Below are positions 43,518 to 52,078 of a stretch of 64,000 nucleotides of DNA, one piece after another. Under the pieces are notes generated by a model. The model was not told the origin of the DNA. It searched no databases and saw only the letters and a program-made list of their open reading frames with translations. How positions within the stretch are numbered: position 1 is the first letter of the stretch; every line of letters starts with the position of its first letter. The DNA lies in assembly GCF_001190925.1 (NCBI RefSeq), contig NZ_CP011072.1, positions 2,790,001-2,854,000 on the forward strand, given 5' to 3'. Both the position numbers and the translations under genes were made by a program. This DNA is from Azoarcus sp. CIB (GTDB lineage Bacteria > Pseudomonadota > Gammaproteobacteria > Burkholderiales > Rhodocyclaceae).

Positions 43518-43952
43518 TCACGTCGTCGCCGCGCGCTTTAGCACCAGCGGCACGCCCCCCGTGCTGCGCTTGACCATCCATTGCGCCAGCGCCGAATCCA
43601 TGTAGGTCGCATGGCCCGGGAACCACTCCTCGAGCGCGACCGCGAGGCGGCGCCCGACCTCGATGTTGCCCCCCGCGACCATCTGCTGCACTTCGCGCAC
43701 CGACGCCATGACCTTCTCGTGTTCCTCGATGTGGCAGTCCCGCGCCGGGAAGTTTCCCGCGGACATCCAGGCGGCTTCCTCCGCGAAGTGGTGCTCGGCG
43801 TGGGCGGCGAAACGGTCGAGCAGCGCCGGAAAGACTTCTTCTCCGACGACCTGCATGGCGTGAACGAGCTCGACAAACTCGTGGTGGATGTCGTCCATCG
43901 GCCCATAGCCGAGGAGGAATTCGTCGCTCCAGGAGGTCGCCTGCTCGCTCAT
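43518..43952 (-). CDS. Bacteriohemerythrin (single-domain O2-binding diiron protein)
   Basis: A 144-residue hemerythrin domain with the diiron ligand set visible: H in MDDIHHEF, HAEHHFAEE (H and E), CHIEEHEKV (H, H) and HATYMD (H and D). Short bacteriohemerythrins bind O2 reversibly and can buffer or deliver it to oxygenases or sense it. The last 12 residues are a basic tail. GGAGAC lies before the ATG. It is 13 bp downstream of folE, and the P450 genes of the same strand could be its O2 customers, though this is inference. Confidence 0.93.
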   Translation of the reverse strand: MSEQATSWSDEFLLGYGPMDDIHHEFVELVHAMQVVGEEVFPALLDRFAAHAEHHFAEEAAWMSAGNFPARDCHIEEHEKVMASVREVQQMVAGGNIEVGRRLAVALEEWFPGHATYMDSALAQWMVKRSTGGVPLVLKRAATT

Positions 43953-43965
43953 TTCCGGTCTCCGT

Positions 43966-44604
43966 TCAGGTATTCGGCAGGCCGCGCGGGCCGCCCATGC
44001 CGATCATCGCGAGGAATTCGCGGCGCGTCGAGGCGTCTTCGCGAAACGCGCCGACCATCCGACTGGTGACGAGGCCTGCGCCGGGCTTGTGCACCCCGCG
44101 CGTGGTCATGCACTGGTGGGACGCCTCGATGACAACCGCGACGCCCTTGGGTTGCAGCACGGAGTGCAGCGTGTCGGCGATCTGCACCGTCATTTTCTCC
44201 TGGATCTGCAGGCGTTTTGCGTAGATCTCGACCAGCCGCGCGAGCTTGGAGATGCCGACCACGCGGTGGTTCGGCAGGTAACCGATGTGCGCCTTGCCGA
44301 TGATGGGCGCCATGTGGTGCTCGCAGTGGCTTTCGAAGCGGATGTCGTTCATGACGATCATCTCGTCGTAGCCCTCGACCTCGGAGAAGGTGCGAGCCAG
44401 GATTTCGGCCGGGTCCTGAGAATAGCCGGCGAAGAATTCTTCGTAGGCGCGCACGACCCGCGAGGGCGTATCGACGAGCCCCTCGCGGCCCGGTTCGTCG
44501 CCGGCCCAGCGGATAAGGGTGCGTACGGCGTCTTCCGCCGCCTCGCGCGATACGCCACCGCGCAGGTCCGCGTCACCGGCGTCGTCGGTTTGCCCTTCTT
44601 TCAT
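43966..44604 (-). CDS. folE: GTP cyclohydrolase I
   Basis: A 212-residue FolE. Zn and active-site segments: [40 protein letters not shown] and [16 protein letters not shown], providing the Cys-His-Cys zinc site and the catalytic histidine. It converts GTP to 7,8-dihydroneopterin triphosphate, the first step to tetrahydrofolate or tetrahydrobiopterin. GGAG lies eight bases before the ATG. No other folate or pterin gene is nearby, so it is either a housekeeping copy that happens to adjoin the cluster or supplies a pterin cofactor. Confidence 0.97.
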   Translation of the reverse strand: MKEGQTDDAGDADLRGGVSREAAEDAVRTLIRWAGDEPGREGLVDTPSRVVRAYEEFFAGYSQDPAEILARTFSEVEGYDEMIVMNDIRFESHCEHHMAPIIGKAHIGYLPNHRVVGISKLARLVEIYAKRLQIQEKMTVQIADTLHSVLQPKGVAVVIEASHQCMTTRGVHKPGAGLVTSRMVGAFREDASTRREFLAMIGMGGPRGLPNT

Positions 44605-44636
44605 GCTGCGTTCTCCCGTTTGTCCTGCGGCGTGCG

Positions 44637-44663
44637 GGGGCGCCCGTGACGCCGGGCGTCCCC
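44637..44663. terminator. GC-rich hairpin between the ACAD operon and folE
   Basis: GGGGCGCCCG and CGGGCGTCCCC pair over 10 bp with one bulged base and a 6-base loop, in the 169-bp gap between the ACAD stop and the folE start. No T-run follows on the minus strand. It may be a terminator or an attenuating stem for the operon arriving from the right. Confidence 0.4.
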
Positions 44664-44773
44664 ACAGAAGAAAGAGCGGGACCGTGTTGCCGAGGTCCCG
44701 TAAACCGGCAGCGCACCGCGCACCGTCGGAGGAGAAGACATAATCTGCGTCACGCCCGCGCGGTCTGGTCTGC

Positions 44774-45898
44774 TCAGAGCGAGCGGGCGATGATTTCCTT
44801 CATGATCTCGGACGTGCCACCGTAGATACGCGCGACGCGTGCATCGACCCAAGCACGGCTGATCTTGTACTCGCTCATGAAGCCGTAGCCGCCGTGCAGC
44901 TGCAGAAGTTCGTCGAGCACCTTGCCCTGCATCTCGGAGCCGACCAGCTTGCACATCGCGCCGACCTCGGGCGAGAGTTCGCCGCGCATGGCCTTGCCCA
45001 GGCAGTCGTCCACAAACACCCTCAGCATGGTCGCCTGCGCCTTGCATTCGGCGAGCTTGAACTTGGTGTTCTGGAAATCGAAGACCGTCTTGCCGAACAC
45101 CTTGCGCTCGCGCACGTACTCGAGCGTGTCGTCGATCAGCGCCTCGATGGAGGCGGCAGCGCGAATGCCGATGATGGTGCGTTCCCACGCGAGCTGGTGC
45201 GTGAGATAGCCGAAGCCCTTGTTCTCGTCGCCGAGGCGATTCTCGACCGGGACACGGACGTCGTCGAAGAAGAGTTCCGAGGTGTCCTGGCCCTTCAGTC
45301 CGATCTTTTCAAGCAATCGGCCCTTGGAGAATCCGGGGCGATCGGCCTCGACGCAGATTAGCGTGAGCTCCTTCGCATTCGGGTCGAGCTTGGTCGCGGT
45401 GACCATCAGGTCCGCGTTGCCACCGTTGGTGATGAAGGTCTTCTGGCCGTTGATGACGTATTCGTCGCCGTCGCGCCGTGCGCTGGTGCGCATCGAGCGC
45501 AGGTCGGAACCGATGCCGGGTTCGCTCATCGCGATGACACCGATGATCTCGCCCGCAACCATCCGCGGCAGCCACTTCTTCTTCTGCGCCTCGCTGCCGT
45601 AGGCAACGATGTAAGGGGCGACGATCTCGGAGTGGGTCGTGAAGCCGATCGCGGTGGCATTGACCCGCGCCAACTCCTCGATCATCACCGCCGAGTGGCC
45701 GAAATCGCCGCCCGCACCGCCGTATTCCTCCGGCACCGTCGAGCACAGCAGGCCGACCTCGCCCGCCTTGCGCCAGACCGACTTCGGGACGATCCCGACC
45801 GTCTCCCACTCGTGCAGGTGGGGGACGATCTCGTTCTCGATGAAGCGCCGCGCCATCTCGCGGAACATTTCATGATCTTCACGGAATACGGTCCGCAT
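44774..45898 (-). CDS. Acyl-CoA dehydrogenase
   Basis: A 374-residue ACAD starting [20 protein letters not shown] with GGAGGTACAAGG upstream; 79 further in-frame codons overlap the crotonase gene and are spurious. Motifs: [74 protein letters not shown] (candidate catalytic glutamate), [19 protein letters not shown] and [17 protein letters not shown]. The GGT end and WER helix put it with LCAD/IVD-type enzymes. It is close in type to the ACAD at 7.4 kb. Last gene of the 45-49 kb minus group. Confidence 0.93.
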   Translation of the reverse strand: MRTVFREDHEMFREMARRFIENEIVPHLHEWETVGIVPKSVWRKAGEVGLLCSTVPEEYGGAGGDFGHSAVMIEELARVNATAIGFTTHSEIVAPYIVAYGSEAQKKKWLPRMVAGEIIGVIAMSEPGIGSDLRSMRTSARRDGDEYVINGQKTFITNGGNADLMVTATKLDPNAKELTLICVEADRPGFSKGRLLEKIGLKGQDTSELFFDDVRVPVENRLGDENKGFGYLTHQLAWERTIIGIRAAASIEALIDDTLEYVRERKVFGKTVFDFQNTKFKLAECKAQATMLRVFVDDCLGKAMRGELSPEVGAMCKLVGSEMQGKVLDELLQLHGGYGFMSEYKISRAWVDARVARIYGGTSEIMKEIIARSL

Positions 45899-45935
45899 CC
45901 TTGTACCTCCGCCTGTTCTCGTGCAGTTTCCCGGC

Positions 45936-46736
45936 TCAGCGGCCGGTGAATTTCGGTTCGCGCTTCTCGACGAAGGCCGCGACCGCTTCCATGTGATCTT
46001 CGGTGTGATGGGCAAGCGCCTGGTAGGCCGCCGACATCTCCAGCAGCGAATCGAGACGCATGTGCTGGCCTTCACGCAGCAGGCGCTTGGTGAGGCGCAG
46101 GCCGTGGGCCGGATTTGCCGCCATACGCCGCGCAATGCCCAGCGCCGCGGTCTCGAGCTCGGCAGCGGGTACCACCTCGGTCACCAGGCCCCACGCGAGC
46201 GCGGTCTGGGCGTCGATCGTGTCGCCGGTAAACGCCATCAGGCTGGCCCTGGGCATACCGACGATGCGCGGCAGCAGCCACGCACCGCCATCACCCGGCA
46301 CGATGCCGAGCTTCACGAAGCTTTCCGCGAACTTCGCGGTGTCGGCGGCGATGCGCACGTCGCACATGCACGCCAGGTCCAGGCCCGCGCCGATCGCCGG
46401 TCCGTTCATCGCCGCGATGACGGGCACGTCCAGGTCGTAAAGGCATAGCGGGATGCGCTGGATGCCGTTGCGGTAGCTCTCGCGCACCTCGTAGGGCGAC
46501 CCGGCAAAGATGCCGCCGCGTTCGCGCATGTCCTTGACGTTGCCGCCGGCACAGAAAGCCGGTCCGTTGCCGGTGAGTACGACGACCTTGATCGAGCGGT
46601 CCGTACGGACGTTGGCGCACAGGTCGACGAACTCCTGCATCTGTGACGGGTCTGAGAGCGCGTTGCGCGTCTCCGGGCTGTCCATGCGGACGGTGAGGAT
46701 AGCGTCCTCGCGTTCGAGGATCAGAAAGGGTTTCAT
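45936..46736 (-). CDS. Enoyl-CoA hydratase/isomerase family protein (crotonase)
   Basis: A 266-residue crotonase starting MKPFLILEREDAILTVRMDS. Its ATG shares four bases (ATGA) with the stop of the upstream ACAD, so it is translationally coupled. GPAFCAGGNVKDMRERGG and MNGPAIGAGLDLACMCDVRI form the oxyanion hole. The active segment FVKLGIVPGDGGAWLLPRIV followed by ASLMAFTGDTI has neither ECH glutamate; it carries aspartate in PGDGG, a pattern common in 2-(cyclohexenyl)- or PaaG-like isomerases and unassigned hydratases. Substrate unknown. Confidence 0.9.
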   Translation of the reverse strand: MKPFLILEREDAILTVRMDSPETRNALSDPSQMQEFVDLCANVRTDRSIKVVVLTGNGPAFCAGGNVKDMRERGGIFAGSPYEVRESYRNGIQRIPLCLYDLDVPVIAAMNGPAIGAGLDLACMCDVRIAADTAKFAESFVKLGIVPGDGGAWLLPRIVGMPRASLMAFTGDTIDAQTALAWGLVTEVVPAAELETAALGIARRMAANPAHGLRLTKRLLREGQHMRLDSLLEMSAAYQALAHHTEDHMEAVAAFVEKREPKFTGR

Positions 46737-47788
46737 GCTGCAGTCTCCTCGAATCCGGCGAGCACGCCGGCGGTAACCAATGGCCACAATGCCTGGGAGC
46801 CGGCGCCGCACAGCGCGCGACCGAGTTGCTGCGACCAGTCGGTGAGCGAGCCGAACTCGCTGCGCCACGACCACAGCCTGCGGGTCGTCAGGTGCAGGGC
46901 GTGTTCGTGGGTGAAGCCGATCGCGCCATGCACGGCGTGGGCGACACCGGCCCCGATCCCCGCGGCCTCGGAGGCGCAGATCTTGGCCGCCATCACCGGC
47001 AGGCGTGCGAGCCGATCGTCCGACTCGGCGAAGGCCGCTTCGGCGGACATCACGGAGGCCGCCGCATGTTCGGCGAGGACTGCAATCTGGTGCTGGATCG
47101 CCTGGAAACTGCCGATCGGCTTGCCGAACTGCACGCGCTCACCGGCATACGTGGTGGCCATCGCCAACACGGTTTCGAGCGCTCCCGCGATCTGCGCGGC
47201 ACGCATCATTGCGCCGCCAAGCTTGAGCACGTCGGCCGACAGTGCCGTCGGCAAAGCCGCGCTTGCGAGCGGCACCACCGCTTCGAATTTGAGCGTGTCG
47301 CGCGGTTCGGCAGCCGTATTCACGGTACGGACCACGGTCGCCGCCTCGGTCGGCAGGAGCACCACCGCGGGCGCCGCGCCCGCTGTGACGGCCACCACGT
47401 GGCGGACGTGGCGCCCCCACGGCACATCGACAGCGGCCCCGGTGACACGGCCGTTTTCAAGGCGCAGTGTGCCACGCGCGGCAACACTCAGTGTTCCCGA
47501 CACGGCGGCCAGTCCACTCGCACCCAGCAACCAGTTGGCGAGCATCGCTTCGGGCAGCGGCAGCGGGAGATTGAAGCGGCCGGCCAGACGCAGCACACCG
47601 CACACATCCGCCCACGCGGCCCCGGCACCGCCGAGCGACTCCGGCACCAGCGCCAGCGTGAAACCGGACGCTTCGACCGCCGTCCACAGCTCCGTCGGCC
47701 ATTCGCCGCCCTCGCAAGCCAACACTGCATCGGCGGTGACGAGGTCCGAGAACAGGCGCTCGACAGAGGAATCGAATAGGTCTCTCAT
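46733..47788 (-). CDS. Acyl-CoA dehydrogenase, probable non-catalytic partner subunit
   Basis: A 351-residue, Ala-rich ACAD-fold protein starting MRDLFDSSVERLFSDLVT. Recognisable parts: LALVPESLGGAGAAWADVC, TYAGERVQFGKPIGSFQAIQH and VAHAVHGAIGFTHEHALHLT. As with the 11.5 kb gene, the helix that should carry the catalytic glutamate reads MMRAAQIAGALETV and no EGT motif is present. It follows a full ACAD gene by 2 bp and precedes the crotonase with an ATGA overlap. A heteromeric ACAD (one active, one inactive chain) is the natural reading. Confidence 0.87.
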   Translation of the reverse strand: MRDLFDSSVERLFSDLVTADAVLACEGGEWPTELWTAVEASGFTLALVPESLGGAGAAWADVCGVLRLAGRFNLPLPLPEAMLANWLLGASGLAAVSGTLSVAARGTLRLENGRVTGAAVDVPWGRHVRHVVAVTAGAAPAVVLLPTEAATVVRTVNTAAEPRDTLKFEAVVPLASAALPTALSADVLKLGGAMMRAAQIAGALETVLAMATTYAGERVQFGKPIGSFQAIQHQIAVLAEHAAASVMSAEAAFAESDDRLARLPVMAAKICASEAAGIGAGVAHAVHGAIGFTHEHALHLTTRRLWSWRSEFGSLTDWSQQLGRALCGAGSQALWPLVTAGVLAGFEETAA

Positions 47789-47790
47789 GA

Positions 47791-48936
47791 TCAACGCAGC
47801 CCCAATCCGCGCGCGATGATGCCGCGGAGAATCTCCCGCGTGCCGCCGCGCAGTGAAAACGATGGCGCCATCTGGGTCAGATAGGCCAGCACCTGGGCGT
47901 GGTCGCTGCCGCCCTGAACGGTTGGCGGAAGCTCGCACAACAGCTGCGCGACTTCCGGAATCTCTTGCTCGAAAACCGCACCGAGATCCTTTACGACCGA
48001 GGCCTCCCACGCCGGGTTGTTGCCCGCCGCAAGTTGGGCCGTCACCGCCAACGACATGTTGCGCAGCGTCACCAGTCGCGCGGCGAAGCGGCCGATCTCC
48101 TTGGACTGCAGGGCATCCGGACTACGGCCCACCGCGTCGATGAGCGTGTGGAGCAACGCGATCGAGCTGAGGAAGCGCTCGGGACCGCTGCGCTCGAAGG
48201 CGAGTTCGGCGGTGACCTGCCCCCAGCCCTGCCCTTCGGTACCGATGAGGGCGTCGGCATCGAGTACGAGTTCGTCGAAGAAGACCTCGTTGAAATGCTC
48301 GGCGCCCGTCAGGTCCTTGATCGGCCGGATGGTGATACCTGGCAGACTGAGGTCGATGATGAACTGCGAGAGTCCTTCCTGGCGCTTGCTGTTCTCGCCG
48401 GTGCGTACCAGCGCGATCATGTAGTGCGAGCGGTGGGCGTTGGTGGTCCACACCTTCTGCCCATTCACCACCCACTTGTCCCCTTCACGGCGTGCGCGCG
48501 TCTTGATCGAAGCGAGGTCGGAGCCCGAATTGGGCTCGCTCATGCCGATGCAGAAAAACTGTTCGCCGCGGCAGATTGCCGGCAGGTGGCGTTCTTTCTG
48601 CGCATCGGTGCCGTAGTGCAGGATCTGCGGGCCGCTCTGGCGATCGGCGAACCAGTGCGCAGACACCGGCGCGCCGGCGGCGAGCAGCTCCTCGATCACG
48701 ACGTAGCGCGCGAAGGGACTCGCCTCGCCGCCACCATGGCGCTTGGGCAGGGCCATGCCGACCCAGCCCTTCGCTCCCAGGCGACGGCTGAATTCGGCGT
48801 CGAATCCCATCCAGGAATCCGCCCGGCGGACCGCCGGGTAGTCCTTCAGGGCTTCGGCGAGGAAGGCGCGCACTTCCACACGAAGTGCTTCGGCCTCCGG
48901 CGGAATGCGACTGTACTTGAACTGGTCTATGGACAT
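47791..48936 (-). CDS. Acyl-CoA dehydrogenase, probable catalytic subunit of a heteromeric pair
   Basis: A 381-residue ACAD: GMALPKRHGGGEASPFARYV, GMSEPNSGSDLASIKTRARR, NGQKVWTTNAHRSHYMIALV, GAEHFNEVFFDELVLDADAL, an ELAFERSGPERFL helix with candidate catalytic glutamates (about residue 245-250), and SFSLRGGTREILRGIIARGL. It belongs to the same FadE branch as the 12.6 kb ACAD and likewise is followed directly by a glutamate-poor partner. It heads the 45-49 kb group; no strong ribosome site is seen before its ATG. Confidence 0.92.
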   Translation of the reverse strand: MSIDQFKYSRIPPEAEALRVEVRAFLAEALKDYPAVRRADSWMGFDAEFSRRLGAKGWVGMALPKRHGGGEASPFARYVVIEELLAAGAPVSAHWFADRQSGPQILHYGTDAQKERHLPAICRGEQFFCIGMSEPNSGSDLASIKTRARREGDKWVVNGQKVWTTNAHRSHYMIALVRTGENSKRQEGLSQFIIDLSLPGITIRPIKDLTGAEHFNEVFFDELVLDADALIGTEGQGWGQVTAELAFERSGPERFLSSIALLHTLIDAVGRSPDALQSKEIGRFAARLVTLRNMSLAVTAQLAAGNNPAWEASVVKDLGAVFEQEIPEVAQLLCELPPTVQGGSDHAQVLAYLTQMAPSFSLRGGTREILRGIIARGLGLR

Positions 48937-49069
48937 GGCGCGTTCGATAGTGGGCCGTCGGCTTGAGCAACGGCGTGGATGACCCGGGTCGCGTCGCCCG
49001 CGAACGGCACGGACGACCGTCGGCCGGCGGACACGCCCCGCGTGCCCGCCAACCGCACTGCAACCGGAC

Positions 49070-50377
49070 TCAGAGCGCGGTCTGCGCGTCTGCCGAGGCG
49101 AACATCTTGTTGATGTCGCCCGACGTCACCGGTTTGCTGGGATCGCGTTGCGGAGCTGCGCCGCCGAGGCCCAGCGCCGGCTCGATGCTGACATGCGTCG
49201 CCTGCGCGCGCAGCGCACCGACGGTGCAGTTCTCGCGCCCCAGGATGGCGAACGGGTCGTAAGAGAATTCGCGCATCGCGTTGAGGTGGCTGATCTTGTT
49301 GATGATCTCGTCGGGCAGGTTCTTCGCCTGCTGCCAGAACACGTCCGCGGAGTTCGGCCAGGTGCAGTCCGAGTGCGGGTAGTCGCACTCCCACGTGACC
49401 ATATCGACGTTGATCGAATCGAGGTTCCTGAGCCCGAACGCATCCTCGATGAAGCAGGTGATGAAGTGCTCGTTGAAGATGTCGCTGGGCTTCTTGCCGC
49501 CGAAGTTCGAGTTCGTCCAGGCGTGGTGGTGGTTGTGCGTGAAGTCGGCGCGCTCCAGCAGATACGGGATCCAGCCGATGCCGCCTTCCGACAGGGCCAT
49601 GCGCAGCTTGGGGTACTTCTTCCACATCGGTGCCCAGATCCAGTCCGCCGCCGAGTTGGAGATCGAGATCGGCATGGAAGTGATCCACGCGTCGATCGGC
49701 GATTCATCCGAGGCGTGAGCCGCCTTCACGCCGGTGCCGATGTGGCAGCAGATCACGACATTGTTCTCTTCGCACGCCTTCCACAGGGGATCCCAGTGCG
49801 GGTTGTGGATCGACGGGTAGCCATGCACGGTCGGGTTGTCGGACAGCGTGATGGCATGCACACCCTGATCGGCCATGCGCTTCACCTCGGCCGCGGCCGC
49901 CTGCATGTCCCACCATGGCACCATCATCAAGGGGATGAAGCGACCCGGGGCGGCGTTGCACCAGTCATGCAGGTGCCAGTCGTTGTAGGCCTGGATGGCT
50001 GCAAGGCTGACGTTCTTGTCCGGCATGACCTGGAAGCGCTGGCCGGCGAAACCGGGGAAGGTCGGGAAACACAGCGAGCCGAGCACGCCGTTCGCATTCA
50101 TGTCGTCGACCCGCGCCTGGATGTCCCAGGTACCACGGCGCATCTGTTCGTAGGAGAGCGGCTCCATGCCGTACTCCTCCTTCGGACGCCCGACCACCGA
50201 GTTCAGCCCCATGTAGCCCGTTGCCTGCTCCTCGAACACCCAGATGTCGCGGCCGTTGCGGTTCTCAACGCGCGGTTGGCGGCCCTTGTACTTGGCGGGC
50301 ATGTGGCGGTCGAAGGCGCCACGCGGTTCGATCGCATGGTCATCGACGCTGACAAGGATGAGATCTTCGAGCTTCAT
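49070..50377 (-). CDS. Amidohydrolase-2 (ACMSD-like TIM-barrel) family metal-dependent hydrolase/decarboxylase
   Basis: A 435-residue protein. SVDDHAIEPRGAFDRHMP at the N-terminus takes the place of the HxH metal motif (DDH form), then CFPTFPGFAGQRF, ITLSDNPTVHGYPSIHNPHW, VVICCHIGTG (metal histidine), LALSEGGIGWIP-like strand with ERADFTHNHHHAW and the acid WECDYPHSDCTWPNSAD. This DDH...CHxGTG...CDYPHSD architecture is common in uncharacterised amidohydrolases of steroid/terpenoid clusters. Reactions in the family include decarboxylation and C-C or ring hydrolysis. It lies downstream of a P450 and just after a strong palindrome. Confidence 0.88.
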   Translation of the reverse strand: MKLEDLILVSVDDHAIEPRGAFDRHMPAKYKGRQPRVENRNGRDIWVFEEQATGYMGLNSVVGRPKEEYGMEPLSYEQMRRGTWDIQARVDDMNANGVLGSLCFPTFPGFAGQRFQVMPDKNVSLAAIQAYNDWHLHDWCNAAPGRFIPLMMVPWWDMQAAAAEVKRMADQGVHAITLSDNPTVHGYPSIHNPHWDPLWKACEENNVVICCHIGTGVKAAHASDESPIDAWITSMPISISNSAADWIWAPMWKKYPKLRMALSEGGIGWIPYLLERADFTHNHHHAWTNSNFGGKKPSDIFNEHFITCFIEDAFGLRNLDSINVDMVTWECDYPHSDCTWPNSADVFWQQAKNLPDEIINKISHLNAMREFSYDPFAILGRENCTVGALRAQATHVSIEPALGLGGAAPQRDPSKPVTSGDINKMFASADAQTAL

Positions 50378-50448
50378 GTGTGTGTCCCCTGTTGGAGTGG
50401 CGTCCGCGGTGGGCGCGAACCGGTTATGAGCCTCTATCTTAGAGCAAG

Positions 50449-50500
50449 AATTTCGTTTTGTTAAACACTTTTTTGTTTTGTGTTCATGTTTAACGAAATT
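50449..50500. promoter_or_regulatory. Nested A/T-rich palindrome upstream of the amidohydrolase gene
   Basis: Two exact inverted repeats are nested: AATTTCGTT (50449-50457) with AACGAAATT (50492-50500), and GTTAAACA (50460-50467) with TGTTTAAC (50487-50494). The 162-bp gap otherwise lacks structure. The centre is 102 bp from the amidohydrolase ATG. Likely an operator for a TetR-type or other dimeric regulator; the TetR gene at 63.2 kb is a candidate. Confidence 0.55.
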
Positions 50501-50539
50501 TCCAGTTCGGCCACTGGCTCAGCCGGTCCGCGCGCCACC

Positions 50540-51814
50540 TCAATCCCAGATGACCGGGACGGAGTGAGGGCCACGAAGCTGTGCGCCCGTAATCCGCGGC
50601 TTCGGCTGATCCGGGTCGAGGCGGATGTTGGGGAACAGGTCGAGAATGGCGTTCAGCGCCACCTGGAGCTCGGTCTTGGCGATGAACTGTCCGATGCACA
50701 TGTGAGGGCCGAAGCCGAAGCCGAATGAAGGCTTGAGCTTGCGATCGATGTCGAACTCTTCGCTGTTCTCGAACGCTTCCTCGTCGCGGTTGGCGGAGGA
50801 AACGATGCACTGGACCATGGCACCCTTCGGGATCCGGACGCCGCCGAGTTCGAGGTCCTGTGCCGCCTGACGCACCTTGAAGGTCGCCACGGGCTCGAAC
50901 CGAATCGCCTCGTCAATGGCCTTGCCGACCAGACTGCGATCCTTGCGGACCCTGTCGAGCACGTCCGGACGCTCGAGCAGCAACACCATCAGCGAGCCGA
51001 AGGTTCGCGTCGTGGTCTCACCGGCGGCCGGGAGCAGCGAACGCACGAAGGTCGTGATCTCGTGGTCATCGAGCTTGCGCCCTTCGTATTCGGCACGGAT
51101 CAGGCGGCTGATGAGGTCGTTTCCTTCGGCGCCGCGTTGGCGCACGGCGACGACGGCTTCCTTCACCGCGTCGTAGAGCGCCTGAGCGGCTTCCATTGCA
51201 GCCTTGCGCGCAATCGCGGCCTTTTCGGCGTCCACCTGCGGGCCGGCAAGGATCGCCAGCGCCCACGCCGCGTACTGTTCGACCTTCTCGGGTTCGTCGT
51301 CGGGAAAGCCGATCAGCGCGTAGATCAGTCGAATCGGGAAGTGGAGGCCGAAGTCCATCAGATCTGCCTTCTTCTTCGGCACCAGCGGCAACAGGTACTC
51401 GTTGCGCACGATCGGATCCATCTTGCTGTCGCGCCACGTGTTGACCACGTCGGGCATGAAGATGGGCTGCAGCAGGCCGCGTGCCTTCTTGTGCGCCTCG
51501 CCGTCCATGCCGGTAAGGATCAGGCCGTCGAAGAAGGCTCCCAGCCCTTCGGCGATGAAGCCGCTGGTGTAGTTTGCGGCATCGCGCAGGACGGTCATCA
51601 CGTCCTTGTATTTGAACACCGTGTAGGTCGGGCGGTTCGGATCCAGCCCTGCGATGTTCGGCACCCCGAGCTTGCCCATGAAGTTCTCGGCAATGATCGG
51701 CGAGTTCTTCCGCATCTCGCGGTAGATCGCATGCAGATCGACATCCTCACCGCGGTAGTTGTCGGCCACTCCGGCGAACGCGCTCTCCAGCGTAACGTCC
51801 TTGACACTGCTCAT
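50540..51814 (-). CDS. Cytochrome P450 (copy 1)
   Basis: A 424-residue bacterial class I P450. Start MSSVKDVTLESAFAG with GGAGGAAG upstream. I-helix LLPAAGETTTRTFGSL (about 247-262), K-helix ExxR in DEAIRFEP, and heme loop FGFGFGPHMCIGQ with the proximal Cys373. SSANRDEEAFENSEEFDIDR precedes the heme loop as usual. No membrane anchor. It would hydroxylate a hydrophobic substrate using electrons from a ferredoxin; no ferredoxin or reductase gene is in the window. The gene at 61.7 kb is a paralogue of identical length and cysteine position. Confidence 0.95.
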   Translation of the reverse strand: MSSVKDVTLESAFAGVADNYRGEDVDLHAIYREMRKNSPIIAENFMGKLGVPNIAGLDPNRPTYTVFKYKDVMTVLRDAANYTSGFIAEGLGAFFDGLILTGMDGEAHKKARGLLQPIFMPDVVNTWRDSKMDPIVRNEYLLPLVPKKKADLMDFGLHFPIRLIYALIGFPDDEPEKVEQYAAWALAILAGPQVDAEKAAIARKAAMEAAQALYDAVKEAVVAVRQRGAEGNDLISRLIRAEYEGRKLDDHEITTFVRSLLPAAGETTTRTFGSLMVLLLERPDVLDRVRKDRSLVGKAIDEAIRFEPVATFKVRQAAQDLELGGVRIPKGAMVQCIVSSANRDEEAFENSEEFDIDRKLKPSFGFGFGPHMCIGQFIAKTELQVALNAILDLFPNIRLDPDQPKPRITGAQLRGPHSVPVIWD

Positions 51815-51924
51815 TTCATCTTCCTCCGTTGGCGCACCGCCCGGTTGTGATGGAACACGCTGTGCCGGCCATGTGCAATGGCCTCGACACGGTGCCTTCA
51901 CGCCGGATAAGGCGGCGCTGTTTA

Positions 51925-51975
51925 TGAACACTTTTGCGCATAGTGCTCCCTTTAATGCGTACTGCCAAGTGTTCA
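51925..51975. promoter_or_regulatory. Inverted repeat upstream of P450 copy 1
   Basis: TGAACACTT (51925-51933) and AAGTGTTCA (51967-51975) are exact inverted 9-mers. Between them TGCGCAT and AATGCGTA form a weaker inner dyad. The centre is 136 bp upstream of the P450 start in a 264-bp gap without genes. Related TGTTCA/TGAACA words occur in the palindromes at 50449 and 60072. Confidence 0.5.
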
Positions 51976-52078
51976 AGGAGGGACCGGACAGGCCGGAAGA
52001 CACCTGCCCTGCCTGGGCGGGAATGCTGACGTGCCGCGCGTTAGTGCAGCCGACAGTGCAACGGGTCCCGCTCCTGCA

